Source of the DNA: Candidatus Dadabacteria bacterium UBA1144
Lineage (GTDB): Bacteria > Desulfobacterota_D > UBA1144
Assembly: GCA_905181755.1 (NCBI GenBank)
Contig: CAJIYY010000061.1
Location: forward strand, 1 to 26,744
Length of the DNA stretch: 26,744 nt
Reading direction: 5' to 3'
Every line of letters begins with the position of its first letter. Position 1 is the stretch's first letter. Shown piece after piece: positions 7,553 through 15,416 of the stretch. The position numbers were made by a program, and so were the translations under genes. A model generated the notes under the pieces. It was not told where the DNA came from, did no database searches, and saw nothing but the letters and a program-made list of their open reading frames with translations.

Positions 7553-8514
7553 TTCCCACAGAGTTTTTTAAATAAGTGAAGTATTATATTGTCATGATTC
7601 AAATCTGTTCTTTTAAGCATTGAATCGACATTCTTCAGAGTTCTTAAAGCGTTGAGAATTTCATCAGTAGTTTTTTTCATTACCTCTTGATCAAAGTATT
7701 TGTATTGATATTTTGATATCTTAGTAGATTTAATTATTTCTTCCTTTGAGTAAGATGCATTTTTTAAACTTTTAATTTTAAGGTAAGTCCTAAATCTCCA
7801 AGTAATTCTTGATATTTCAAGGAATATATTTTCTTTAAATCTAGTCTTTTGGACTTCCACTAAGCATTTTGCTAGATTCTTTTTGTTTATATAAGTTATA
7901 AGATCATATGACTCTTTAAAAGAATCATTGATTTGGTCTTTGAGTAAATCCTCTATTAAGTTCTGGCTCAGTGAGCCGCTATTATTGAGATTGTCGAGTT
8001 TTTCTATGTAAGATTGAATTGATAGTTTGTTTTTAGTCTTCTCTGCAAGACTCTTAATTTCTGCCTCTTTTAAAGTTAAATTCTTTTCTTTGAGTTGGTT
8101 TTCAATAAATTTTATAGTTTCGATTTCGGAGTTGTCATCTTTTGTTTCATACTCACAGTCAATTTTTATCTTACTATCTTCTAGTAGAAATAGGTGCTTA
8201 GTAGTAGGCATTGGATTTGGAATGTATTCACTAATCTTATCTATTGTTTCTGAATCTTTAGATTTTATCCCACTTATGACTACATATCTAAATTTAGCAA
8301 AATAAGGATATGTATTAAAAATGTTTATTAAGTCATCAGGATTCTTATTTTTTGAAAAGTCAAAATAAGAAATATTCTCTAAGTTGTCCGGATATTTTGA
8401 TTCTAAAATCTCCTTAATTAAATCAAGATAATAGCCATTTGGGTCAATAATTTTGATAGTTAGTGCACTTTCATTATCGAGAAACTCTTCAGCAGTAATT
8501 TTCACACTTCTCAT
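7549..8514 (-). CDS. holA: DNA polymerase III delta subunit
   Basis: A 321-residue protein, near the usual 320-345. The N-terminal AAA+-like domain includes FNTYPYFAKFRYVVISGI (about 66-83), which corresponds to the SLPFFxxRRLVVV segment of HolA. The middle part contains LTLKEAEIKSLAEKTKN, and the C-terminal helical domain ends NHDNIILHLFKKLCGN, as in the family. The subunit opens the beta clamp in the clamp loader. The sequence is divergent and has no usable Walker A, as is normal for delta. It is opposite rpsT (4-base overlap of stops) and divergent from lipB with only 26 bases between start codons. A TATAAC hexamer sits seven bases before ATG. Confidence 0.82.
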   Translation of the reverse strand: MRSVKITAEEFLDNESALTIKIIDPNGYYLDLIKEILESKYPDNLENISYFDFSKNKNPDDLINIFNTYPYFAKFRYVVISGIKSKDSETIDKISEYIPNPMPTTKHLFLLEDSKIKIDCEYETKDDNSEIETIKFIENQLKEKNLTLKEAEIKSLAEKTKNKLSIQSYIEKLDNLNNSGSLSQNLIEDLLKDQINDSFKESYDLITYINKKNLAKCLVEVQKTRFKENIFLEISRITWRFRTYLKIKSLKNASYSKEEIIKSTKISKYQYKYFDQEVMKKTTDEILNALRTLKNVDSMLKRTDLNHDNIILHLFKKLCGN

Positions 8515-8529
8515 AATTATTGTTATAAT
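8501..8529 (+). promoter_or_regulatory. Promoter for lipB, overlapping the holA start
   Basis: TTCACA (5 of 6) at 8501-8506, a 17-base spacer and a perfect TATAAT at 8524-8529 form the best-scoring promoter I see here. The -35 box lies inside the first codons of the divergent holA. Transcription would start about five bases before the lipB GTG at 8541, so the leader is almost absent. Confidence 0.65.
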
Positions 8530-8530
8530 A
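8522..8530 (-). promoter_or_regulatory. -10 element(s) for holA, sharing bases with the lipB -10
   Basis: On the minus strand TATTAT (8530-8525) and TATAAC (8527-8522) overlap, seven to ten bases before the holA ATG. They occupy the same bases as the lipB TATAAT, so the two promoters cannot easily be open together. Confidence 0.4.
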
Positions 8531-8540
8531 ACTTCATAAA

Positions 8541-9158
8541 GTGATAAATGAAATTGTTATAAAAAAATTTGAACATCCTCAAGACTATAAAAGTTTTGAA
8601 GAAATACATTTAGATTTACATGATCAAGTGGTTAGCCAAAATCTATCGGGATATATCGTCTTTTTACAGTACGATGAAGTGTTTACCTGCGGTCGTTTTA
8701 CTAAAGACAAAAATTATAAAGATATTTCAATTGTAAAATCTTCTCGTGGTGGAGACGTGACTTTTCATGGAAACGGTCAGGAAATTATCTATCCGATAAT
8801 TAATATTAAAAAATTAGATATAAAGTTGAGAGATTATGTTGATATTTTGCACAATTTTCTGATTAAATTTCTAAAATCTAAGGGTATTAATTCATCAAGA
8901 TACCCAAAAAAGCCAGGCTTATGGGTCAAGAACAAGAAGGTCTCTTCTATGGGGATAGCTATTAAAAAGGGAGTAACACTCCATGGTCTCTCATTAAATA
9001 TAAAATGTGACTTAAATAGCTTTTCTTTGATTGAACCTTGTGGTGACTCAAGTATTGAAGTGGGTAATTTATTAGAGCTTTCTAATACTAATCAAAACTC
9101 TATGAGGCTGGAGTTGGCAAATTCTTTCTTGAAAGAATTGAGCTCTTATACTTCTTAG
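8541..9158 (+). CDS. lipB: Octanoyl-[acyl carrier protein]-protein N-octanoyltransferase
   Basis: A 205-residue LipB with the signature RGGDVTFHGNGQ at 69-80 (canonical RGGxxTxHxPGQ, with Asn for Pro). GLWVKNKKVSSMGIA holds the catalytic lysine (Lys133), and IEPCGD holds the catalytic cysteine (Cys167). It moves octanoate from ACP to the lipoyl domains of 2-oxoacid dehydrogenases and GcvH, the first step of lipoate synthesis. The start is GTG at 8541; no ATG in frame is near, and the promoter leaves only a few bases of leader. The stop overlaps the ndk stop on the other strand by four bases. lipA is not in the window. Confidence 0.93.
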   Translation: MINEIVIKKFEHPQDYKSFEEIHLDLHDQVVSQNLSGYIVFLQYDEVFTCGRFTKDKNYKDISIVKSSRGGDVTFHGNGQEIIYPIINIKKLDIKLRDYVDILHNFLIKFLKSKGINSSRYPKKPGLWVKNKKVSSMGIAIKKGVTLHGLSLNIKCDLNSFSLIEPCGDSSIEVGNLLELSNTNQNSMRLELANSFLKELSSYTS

Positions 9159-9553
9159 CCAAAAAAGAATAAGATTTCTCTTTCAGCCGACTCTTGCGAA
9201 TCAGAACCATGAATTATATTTTTATCAATAGATTCGGCAAAATCTGCTCTAATTGTACCTTTGTCAGCTTCGCTAGGATTCGTAGCTCCCATTAGTTCAC
9301 GAACTCTTAGTATTGCATTTTCACCTTCTATTACAAAGGGAACGCAGGGTCCGGAAGTCATAAACTTAACTAAGTCAGCATAAAAAGACATTTCTTTATG
9401 CATGTTGTAAAATTCTCCAGCTTGATCATTGGTTAAAGATAGATATTTAAGATTTACAATTTTAAATCCGTTCTTTTCAAATCTATTAAGTATTGTTCCA
9501 ATTAATTTTTTCTGTACTCCATCAGGTTTTATTATAGAAAGTGTTTTTTGCAT
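9155..9553 (-). CDS. ndk: Nucleoside diphosphate kinase
   Basis: A 132-residue protein, slightly short for the family (usually 135-145). It starts MQKTLSIIKPDGVQKKLIG, contains FMTSGPCVPFVIEGENAI and MGATNPSEADKGTIR, and ends with NIIHGSDSQESAEREI, where His115 is the phosphorylated active-site residue. It balances NTP and dNTP pools by ping-pong phosphate transfer. It is one of only two genes here with a clear Shine-Dalgarno: GGGAG six bases before ATG. It is divergent from proA. The usual neighbours (sucCD and others) are absent. Confidence 0.97.
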   Translation of the reverse strand: MQKTLSIIKPDGVQKKLIGTILNRFEKNGFKIVNLKYLSLTNDQAGEFYNMHKEMSFYADLVKFMTSGPCVPFVIEGENAILRVRELMGATNPSEADKGTIRADFAESIDKNIIHGSDSQESAEREILFFFG

Positions 9554-9559
9554 CTTTTT

Positions 9560-9564
9560 CTCCC
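9560..9564 (-). promoter_or_regulatory. Shine-Dalgarno site of ndk
   Basis: GGGAG on the minus strand, six bases from ATG at 9553, in a purine-rich stretch. It belongs to a leader of about 30 bases if transcription starts from the TATATT at 9590-9595. It contrasts with the leaderless genes of the window. Confidence 0.75.
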
Positions 9565-9589
9565 TTTCTTGGTTTTTAATTCCACCTTT

Positions 9590-9618
9590 AATATACTCAA
9601 GAAACTTTGACCTTGTAA
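9590..9618 (-). promoter_or_regulatory. Promoter candidate for ndk
   Basis: On the minus strand TTACAA (9618-9613, 4 of 6), 17 bases and TATATT (9595-9590, 5 of 6). It overlaps the divergent proA -35 region. Predicted leader about 29 bases. Confidence 0.35.
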
Positions 9619-9635
9619 ATAGGTTGATTTATTAT
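9607..9635 (+). promoter_or_regulatory. Promoter for proA-recN
   Basis: TTGACC (5 of 6) at 9607-9612, a 17-base spacer and TATTAT (5 of 6) at 9630-9635. The predicted leader to the proA ATG at 9654 is about 12 bases and A-rich, with no real Shine-Dalgarno. Confidence 0.55.
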
Positions 9636-9653
9636 AAAAAAAAAGAGCAATAT

Positions 9654-10931
9654 ATGTTGAATGATAAAATTAAATTAGATATTGAAAATTTAGCAAAGTC
9701 CACTCGAGTCGCATCTCTAGGAATAGCTAAAGCCTCGAGTGAAGAAAAAAATAATATTCTAAGCAAGATTGTCTTGGGTCTAGATCTATCTAGAGAGCTA
9801 ATCCTTGAAGCCAACAAGGAAGATATTGCTTCCATTCAAGGTAAGGATCTAACTGAAGCTTTTATCGAAAGGATGACCCTTGATGAAAAGAAGATAGAGC
9901 AGATGAGGCAAAATATTAAAGATGTAATATTGTTAGATGATCCTGTTGGAAAAAGGGAAATTCTTGATAGAAGACCAAATGGCTTGAAAGTATTTAAGCA
10001 ATCAATACCACTCGGCGTTATAGCTATAGTTTACGAGTCGAGGCCAAATGTAACTTCTGATGCAGCAGTCCTATGTATAAAATCTGGTAATGCAACAATA
10101 CTAAGAGGTGGCTCTGAATGCTTTAGAACAAATATCTTAATTGTAGATATAATTAAGAGAGCTATAGATGAATGTGGCTTTGATCCAAACTGTATAAACA
10201 TGATTCCACTGACCGACAGAGAAGCTTTAAAGTTCATACTTACTCTTGATGATTATATAGACTTGGTAATACCTAGAGGCGGGGAAAGCCTTATAAGATT
10301 TATTTCTAATTTTTCCAGGATACCTGTTATCAAGCATTATAAAGGTGTTTGTCATGTTTACATAGATGAGTTTGCAGATCAAAAAAAAGCATATGAAATA
10401 TCTCTGAATTCTAAAATTCAAAGACCAGGTGTCTGCAATTCTATGGAGACACTATTGATTCATAGGAAAGTTGTAAAATCTATGCTTCCAGGACTTTTAG
10501 AGTTGTTTGATAAAAACAACGTAAAGATACATTCAGATGAAGAGGTTTTAGGGATTGCTGGAAATCAAAAGATTGTAAAAGTTGCTAAGAATGATTGGTC
10601 TAATGAGTATTTATCTCTAGAAATGAACTTAAAGATTGTTGAAGATATTGATGAAGCTATATGTCATATAGAAGAGTATGGATCTCTTCATACAGAATCT
10701 ATAGTTACAGAGAACAAGGAAAAATCAGAGCACTTTATAAATTCAGTTAATTCATCTGCAATTATGCACAATGCCTCAACTAGATTTAATGATGGTAATG
10801 AGCTAGGCCTAGGTGCAGAGATTGGAATTAGCACTACAAAACTCCATGCATTTGGCCCAATGGGACTTAATGAGCTAACCACTAAGAAGTTTGTAGTTCT
10901 TGGAGAAGGGCAAATTAAGCAAAATGCTTGA
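9654..10931 (+). CDS. proA: Gamma-glutamyl phosphate reductase
   Basis: A 425-residue aldehyde-dehydrogenase-superfamily enzyme of normal length. It reduces gamma-glutamyl phosphate to glutamate 5-semialdehyde with NADPH, the second step of proline synthesis. PLGVIAIVYESRPNVTSDAA (about 119-138) and LRGGSE (150-155) are the ProA signatures, VIPRGG is at 205-210, and the catalytic Cys261 is in QRPGVCNSMETLL. FGPMGLNELTTKKFV closes the sequence. The open frame runs 75 codons further upstream into ndk antisense sequence, but MLNDKIKLDIENLAKSTRVA at 9654 is the family N-terminus. proB is not adjacent. The 3' end overlaps the recN start by eight bases (ATGCTTGA). Confidence 0.95.
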   Translation: MLNDKIKLDIENLAKSTRVASLGIAKASSEEKNNILSKIVLGLDLSRELILEANKEDIASIQGKDLTEAFIERMTLDEKKIEQMRQNIKDVILLDDPVGKREILDRRPNGLKVFKQSIPLGVIAIVYESRPNVTSDAAVLCIKSGNATILRGGSECFRTNILIVDIIKRAIDECGFDPNCINMIPLTDREALKFILTLDDYIDLVIPRGGESLIRFISNFSRIPVIKHYKGVCHVYIDEFADQKKAYEISLNSKIQRPGVCNSMETLLIHRKVVKSMLPGLLELFDKNNVKIHSDEEVLGIAGNQKIVKVAKNDWSNEYLSLEMNLKIVEDIDEAICHIEEYGSLHTESIVTENKEKSEHFINSVNSSAIMHNASTRFNDGNELGLGAEIGISTTKLHAFGPMGLNELTTKKFVVLGEGQIKQNA

Positions 10932-12558
10932 GAAGCTAAAAGCAACGAATCTATCATTACTTGATGCTATTGAAATTAATTTCAGTCAAGGTCTGAATAT
11001 TGCAACTGGAGAGACAGGGGCCGGAAAGTCCCTTATCTTAAATACGTTAGTTTTTTTTATAGTTAGAAAATTTCCTAAAGAATTAATAAAAAATAAAGAG
11101 AAGGAAACATTCATATCTATTGATATAAGGCTAGAAAGCAAAAAAATTAAAAAAATTTTATTAGACAATGGATTTGAAATTAGTATTGGTGATGTTTTTC
11201 AAATTAGCAGGAAGATTAGTTCAAGCAATTTGACTAAATATTATATTAACAATATCAAGATTAAGTTTGAAATAGTAAGTGAAGTTTTTGAAAATTATTT
11301 TTCTTTTTTTATGCAGGGGACCCAGTCTCTTTTAGTAGAAAAGAAATTTCAACATTATATTCTAGATAAATATGCAGAGATTGAAGAGATTCTTGGACCA
11401 TATAAGAAGCTTTATGTGGAGTATTTAGAGTGTTCAAGGAAATATAAAACATTAATAATTCAAAAAAATAATATAGATGAAAAAAGAGATTTTTTAAGAT
11501 TTCAATTAGAAGAACTTGGAAAGATTTCTATTCAAAACGCAGATGAAGAGCTTACGTTTATTGAAGAAGTTAAAAATCAAAAAGTAATTAATGAGAATAA
11601 AGAATTAGTAAATGAATTAATAGCCGAGATTGATAATAATGCTATGAATGCATTTTCTAGTGTTGAGAAGAAGATATCTAAATTAAATCTTGGCAATGAA
11701 AATATAGTTAAGATAGCATCTGATTTAAGAACTAATTTAAGTGAATTATCTTATCTAGTATCATCTCTAAGTTCTAATAATTTCATTCACGAGTCTTTTG
11801 ATTCAAAGCAAGACCAGCTTTACTTGCTTAAAGATTTGAGGAGAAAATACAAACTTACTACCGATCAATTAATAGAAAAGAGGGAGGAAATAGTTGATTT
11901 GTTTGCTTGTGAATCAGACATAGATAAAATGATAGATATTGCGGCTATAGAAAGGGATAACACAAAGAAGTCTTGTCTTGAAAAAGCAATTATTATCTCT
12001 AATAAAAGAAAAAAGGTCGGGATAAAATTGAGTCAGCTAATTAAAAAGGGACTCGTTGATTTAGGCATACCTAATGCAACTTGGTTAGTAAGCTTCCGAG
12101 AAACTGATATTAGTGAGACAGGTATTGACGATATTGAATTTATGTTCACTGCTAATCCAGATTTTCCACCAGAACCACTTAAGTCTGTTGCGTCTGGGGG
12201 AGAATTGTCCAGAATAATGCTAATTTTAGCCTTGGAGATATCTAAGGTTTTTGAAAGTAAGATAGTTCTCTTTGATGAGCCTGATGTAGGACTTGGAGGT
12301 GCTGTTGCAGAGAAATTGGGCGAAAAGATTGCTCAGTTATCAAAGTCTTCACAAGTCCTATGTATTAGCCATCTTCCCCAAGTTGCTTCTTTTGCAGATA
12401 CTCATTTCCTAATTTCAAAAAAACTAGAGAATGGTAAAACCAATATTTCAATAAACAACCTTTCAAGAGATCAAAGGGTCGCAGAGATTGCTAGAATGTT
12501 AAGCGGGACCAAGATTGAGCATGAAGCTTTAGTCTTAGCTAGAAAAATGGTCAGATAA
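10924..12558 (+). CDS. recN: DNA repair protein RecN
   Basis: A 544-residue SMC-like ATPase for double-strand-break repair. The N-terminus MLEKLKATNLSLLDAIEINF leads into Walker A GETGAGKS (29-36). The middle (about 150-380) is a predicted coiled coil with many Lys and Glu. The ABC signature SVASGGELSRIML, Walker B KIVLFDEPDVGLGG and CISHLPQVASFAD, a RecN hallmark, are all in the C-terminal third. It is slightly shorter than E. coli RecN (553). The start is ATG at 10924 rather than the one eight codons upstream, because homologues begin with MLxxLxxxN(L/F). It overlaps proA by eight bases, so translation is probably coupled. The last eight bases overlap the convergent arginine decarboxylase gene. 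Confidence 0.94.
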   Translation: MLEKLKATNLSLLDAIEINFSQGLNIATGETGAGKSLILNTLVFFIVRKFPKELIKNKEKETFISIDIRLESKKIKKILLDNGFEISIGDVFQISRKISSSNLTKYYINNIKIKFEIVSEVFENYFSFFMQGTQSLLVEKKFQHYILDKYAEIEEILGPYKKLYVEYLECSRKYKTLIIQKNNIDEKRDFLRFQLEELGKISIQNADEELTFIEEVKNQKVINENKELVNELIAEIDNNAMNAFSSVEKKISKLNLGNENIVKIASDLRTNLSELSYLVSSLSSNNFIHESFDSKQDQLYLLKDLRRKYKLTTDQLIEKREEIVDLFACESDIDKMIDIAAIERDNTKKSCLEKAIIISNKRKKVGIKLSQLIKKGLVDLGIPNATWLVSFRETDISETGIDDIEFMFTANPDFPPEPLKSVASGGELSRIMLILALEISKVFESKIVLFDEPDVGLGGAVAEKLGEKIAQLSKSSQVLCISHLPQVASFADTHFLISKKLENGKTNISINNLSRDQRVAEIARMLSGTKIEHEALVLARKMVR

Positions 12559-13093
12559 TTAAAACCATTGCTGTTACAACAGTCACCCAATTTTTATTTT
12601 TAGGCCCTTCTGCATAGCTAGTAATTTCTTTAGTCTCAACAGTATGCCCACCAATCTTCCATATTTCTTTCTGTTGATTGTAGTTTTTATCATAATCGAA
12701 TGGAGCACCAAGGGTTGTGGCTAACATTTGCGCAGCTAAGTCTTCGGCATATTCTCCAGCTTCTTTTTTACTTTGACCAAATGAGTGATGTTCTGATAGA
12801 TAACCATGCCGAGACCTATCTTTTGGTAATGCTAATCCTACTGAAGATGCGACTTTTCTCCCGGGCTCATTAGTTGAGCATTCGCTTAAAACAACGAATA
12901 CTATTTGACCAGGCGATAACATTTCTAATCCTTTACCTTTTTTTATGATTTTACAATTTGGTGGCATGATGCTTGATACTCTTACAAGGTTGTACTCTGC
13001 GATTCCTGCATCCCTTAGTGACATTTCAAAACTGGTTAGCTTCTCTTTACTAATTCCCACTCCCTTTGTTACAAAAGCATATTTTGGTATCAT
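12551..13093 (-). CDS. pdaD: Pyruvoyl-dependent arginine decarboxylase
   Basis: A 180-residue protein that makes agmatine from arginine. LVRVSSIMPPNCKII holds the self-cleavage site: cutting between Ser40 and Ser41 gives a beta chain and an alpha chain whose first residue becomes the pyruvoyl cofactor, as in the archaeal enzyme (Ser52-Ser53). Glu101 in GYLSEHHSFG matches the catalytic acid region. LSPGQIVFVVLSECSTNEPGR and KEAGEYAEDLAAQML are further family sequence. No agmatinase or other polyamine gene is in the window. A TAGGAT hexamer lies six bases before ATG. The family is known from euryarchaea, Chlamydia and scattered bacteria. It could serve polyamine synthesis or acid/arginine metabolism. 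Confidence 0.9.
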   Translation of the reverse strand: MIPKYAFVTKGVGISKEKLTSFEMSLRDAGIAEYNLVRVSSIMPPNCKIIKKGKGLEMLSPGQIVFVVLSECSTNEPGRKVASSVGLALPKDRSRHGYLSEHHSFGQSKKEAGEYAEDLAAQMLATTLGAPFDYDKNYNQQKEIWKIGGHTVETKEITSYAEGPKNKNWVTVVTAMVLII

Positions 13094-13099
13094 ATATCT

Positions 13100-13105
13100 A
13101 TCCTA
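13100..13105 (-). promoter_or_regulatory. -10 element, leaderless-type, for pdaD
   Basis: TAGGAT on the minus strand, then AGATAT, then ATG at 13093: again six bases. Four of six match TATAAT, and no -35 is evident. Confidence 0.45.
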
Positions 13106-13178
13106 CAGGCTTATCATTAATTTGCTGAGTCTTATTGTAGCTAAATATTATATTTAGTAAACAATTGGGCTAAAAGAA

Positions 13179-13207
13179 TTGATATTGTATTAATTATGTA
13201 TTATTAA
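13179..13207 (+). promoter_or_regulatory. Promoter candidate for the cdsA operon
   Basis: TTGATA (13179-13184), 17 bases and TATTAA (13202-13207), nine bases before the cdsA ATG. The region is so AT-rich that other choices exist. The 123-base gap 13094-13216 is the largest in the window and holds only this and the divergent pdaD promoter. Confidence 0.35.
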
Positions 13208-13216
13208 TTAAATAAA

Positions 13217-14002
13217 ATGAGCAACCTTTTAAAGAGATCTTTAACCTGTCTTGTCCTTCTTCCTATAGTCTTTTATTCAGTTTTTATGGGAGGAATTGTC
13301 TTCGCCGCATTTGTATTACTGGTTGTGTCCTTAGCTTACTGGGAATATGAGAAAATATTAAAAATTAAATCTAAAAATCTCAGCATCCTATCATATTTGA
13401 CTCTAATCTCTATAACTATTTCAGCATATATTGATCCGGTACTATTTCTTTATTTGAGTGCCTTAACTTCTTTAATTTGGCTCATCAGACTCATTTTCAA
13501 TAGGATAGAAATAAAAAGCTTCTGGAGCTCATATATCTTTATTCTCATTTATATAGGCTTTGGTATGAATTTTTCAATTTTAATTAGGAATTTAGACAAC
13601 GGGCTACTTCTATTGTCTTCTGTACTAGTTATTTCATCTATCAACGATATCTCTGCTTATATCGTAGGGAAGTTCTTTGGAGTAACAAAAGCTTTTCCAA
13701 ATGTTAGTCCAAATAAAACTTATGAGGGCTCAATTGCAGGAGTTGTCTCCTCAATTATAGTGGCAATTTGCATTTTTGATTATATAGATATTGAGATATC
13801 GGTCTTTCAATCAATGTTTATAGGAATGATTGTTGCATTTTTGGGAATTATTGGCGATTTAGTTGAATCATTTATAAAGAGAAGGTCTGGAGTTAAAGAT
13901 ACCGGAAATTTATTACCAGGACATGGAGGAGTTTTAGATAGAATAGATAGCTTGATTTTTATACTGCCTATTTTTTATCTAATTGCTATTTACTTAGATT
14001 AG
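13217..14002 (+). CDS. cdsA: Phosphatidate cytidylyltransferase
   Basis: A 261-residue integral membrane enzyme with about seven or eight helices. It makes CDP-diacylglycerol from phosphatidate and CTP, the branch point to all phospholipids. The C-terminal CDS signature is complete: SFIKRRSGVKDTGNLLPGHG followed by GVLDRIDSL (S-x-x-K-R-x4-K-D ... H-G-G-x-x-D-R-x-D). DISAYIVGKFFG and SPNKTYEGSIAG are also family motifs. It is the first gene of the cdsA - M23 - rlmB - uppP run, with a one-base gap to the next gene. No uppS, dxr or rseP neighbour, unlike many bacteria. Confidence 0.95.
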   Translation: MSNLLKRSLTCLVLLPIVFYSVFMGGIVFAAFVLLVVSLAYWEYEKILKIKSKNLSILSYLTLISITISAYIDPVLFLYLSALTSLIWLIRLIFNRIEIKSFWSSYIFILIYIGFGMNFSILIRNLDNGLLLLSSVLVISSINDISAYIVGKFFGVTKAFPNVSPNKTYEGSIAGVVSSIIVAICIFDYIDIEISVFQSMFIGMIVAFLGIIGDLVESFIKRRSGVKDTGNLLPGHGGVLDRIDSLIFILPIFYLIAIYLD

Positions 14003-14003
14003 T

Positions 14004-15416
14004 ATGTTTGAGAGGAAAAAGAAATTTAAGTTCACAGCAATATTATTGATATTGACTGTTGTATATGGATTGTATGCTCTTTATGTATTGTTTGCCCATA
14101 ATCCATCTTTTGAGCTACTTTCTAAAAATACTATTTCTTATTCTGGATTGAAAGCAAAGATTAGGTCTGATAAAACTAAAATCTCATTTATTAGTGTTTC
14201 CCTAGGGACAGAAGATAACAGCTTGTACACGATATATACTGAAAATGACTTAAATCCCTCTATTCAAGAAAAAGTAATAGATATTCCACTAAGTGAGGAG
14301 GACAAAGCAGTTAAATTTATTAAGAAAAATAAATTAAAGACACTATATCTTTATTATACGATTAAATATGAGAATAAATTTTTTAATTCAGACATTAATA
14401 AAAAAATAAGGATAAGTATTGATTTTGAACCACCTTCTATTAAGTCTGTTAAGACTGACTCTTATATATATCTTGGTGGAGTAGGGTACGTGATTTATGA
14501 AACTAGCCCTGATACCTTTTCTTCTTATGTTGATAGCGGATTAGAGATTAATTTCTATCCTATAACCATAGTTAAAGATACAGGGATTTCGAATCTTGTT
14601 TTCTTTAGTTGTGGGAATAGCCCTTGTAAGGACGGAAAAATTAAAATTGTTGCAGAAGATCTTTCTGGAAACTCCCTGGTTTACATTAAGAAAATGAAAA
14701 CCTTAAGAAATAAGGTTTGGAAGAGCTCAGATATTTTAATCGATTTAGATTTTATAAAGAATAAGTATAATGAAATTTTCAAATCTAATATTGAATCAGT
14801 ATCAGTAGAGAATTTTTTAGAGTTAAATCTGGCACTAAGAAAAGAGAACAATCTGGAAATTTTAGATAACACTAGGAATATAACAGAAAGCAAAGTAACT
14901 CTTGGTCGTTTTTATCAAATGAAAAATTCCAAAGTGTTCTCCAGATTTAGTGAAAAGAGAAATTATCTTTTCCCATCTATTGAGAATCCTCTAATGACTA
15001 CTTACCACTGGGGTTATGATTTATCTTCCATAGAAAATGCAAAGATTTATCCTTCTTCAGAGGGAAGAGTAAGCTATGTGAACAAAGAGGGTCTAGGTAT
15101 CTACGGAAAAACTATAATCATAGACCATGGGCTAGGCTTTTACTCTTTATATAGTCATTTGAGTGAAATAACTGTTGAAGTTGGGGCTATAGTAAGCAGT
15201 AGCGATGTTATTGGTCATACAGGCCAATCTGGCCTTGCTTTTGGAGATCATTTACATTTTGGAACATATCTTCAAGGCGTCCCATTTGACTCAAGTGAGG
15301 TGTGGGATAATAAGTATTTTAGACAAAAAATCCTAACAATTTATAATAATTTTATTCAAAAAAATTCAGCTAAGGGCATTAGTGATTCCGTCAAGAAAAA
15401 AAATTACAAGAAATAG
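14004..15416 (+). CDS. Membrane-anchored M23 (LytM-type) metallopeptidase
   Basis: A 470-residue protein. The basic start MFERKKKFKF and hydrophobic residues 11-31 form an uncleaved signal anchor, so the rest lies in the periplasm. Residues about 40-300 are a beta-rich region of unknown family, and the peptidase domain is at about 325-440. Zinc ligands are His335 and Asp339 (HWGYD) and His418 (HLHFG); His385 (SLYSH) and His416 complete the active site. All are present, so it should be active, probably cutting peptidoglycan cross-links. SGLAFGDHLHFGTYLQGVPF is the typical ending. It starts one base after cdsA and ends flush with the rlmB start codon. An envelope role fits cdsA and uppP in the same operon. 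Confidence 0.87.
   Translation: MFERKKKFKFTAILLILTVVYGLYALYVLFAHNPSFELLSKNTISYSGLKAKIRSDKTKISFISVSLGTEDNSLYTIYTENDLNPSIQEKVIDIPLSEEDKAVKFIKKNKLKTLYLYYTIKYENKFFNSDINKKIRISIDFEPPSIKSVKTDSYIYLGGVGYVIYETSPDTFSSYVDSGLEINFYPITIVKDTGISNLVFFSCGNSPCKDGKIKIVAEDLSGNSLVYIKKMKTLRNKVWKSSDILIDLDFIKNKYNEIFKSNIESVSVENFLELNLALRKENNLEILDNTRNITESKVTLGRFYQMKNSKVFSRFSEKRNYLFPSIENPLMTTYHWGYDLSSIENAKIYPSSEGRVSYVNKEGLGIYGKTIIIDHGLGFYSLYSHLSEITVEVGAIVSSSDVIGHTGQSGLAFGDHLHFGTYLQGVPFDSSEVWDNKYFRQKILTIYNNFIQKNSAKGISDSVKKKNYKK

Noticed and set aside
9429..9653. Open frame upstream of proA (75 codons)
   Set aside because: It is antisense to ndk and unlike any ProA N-terminus; the family start is at 9654.
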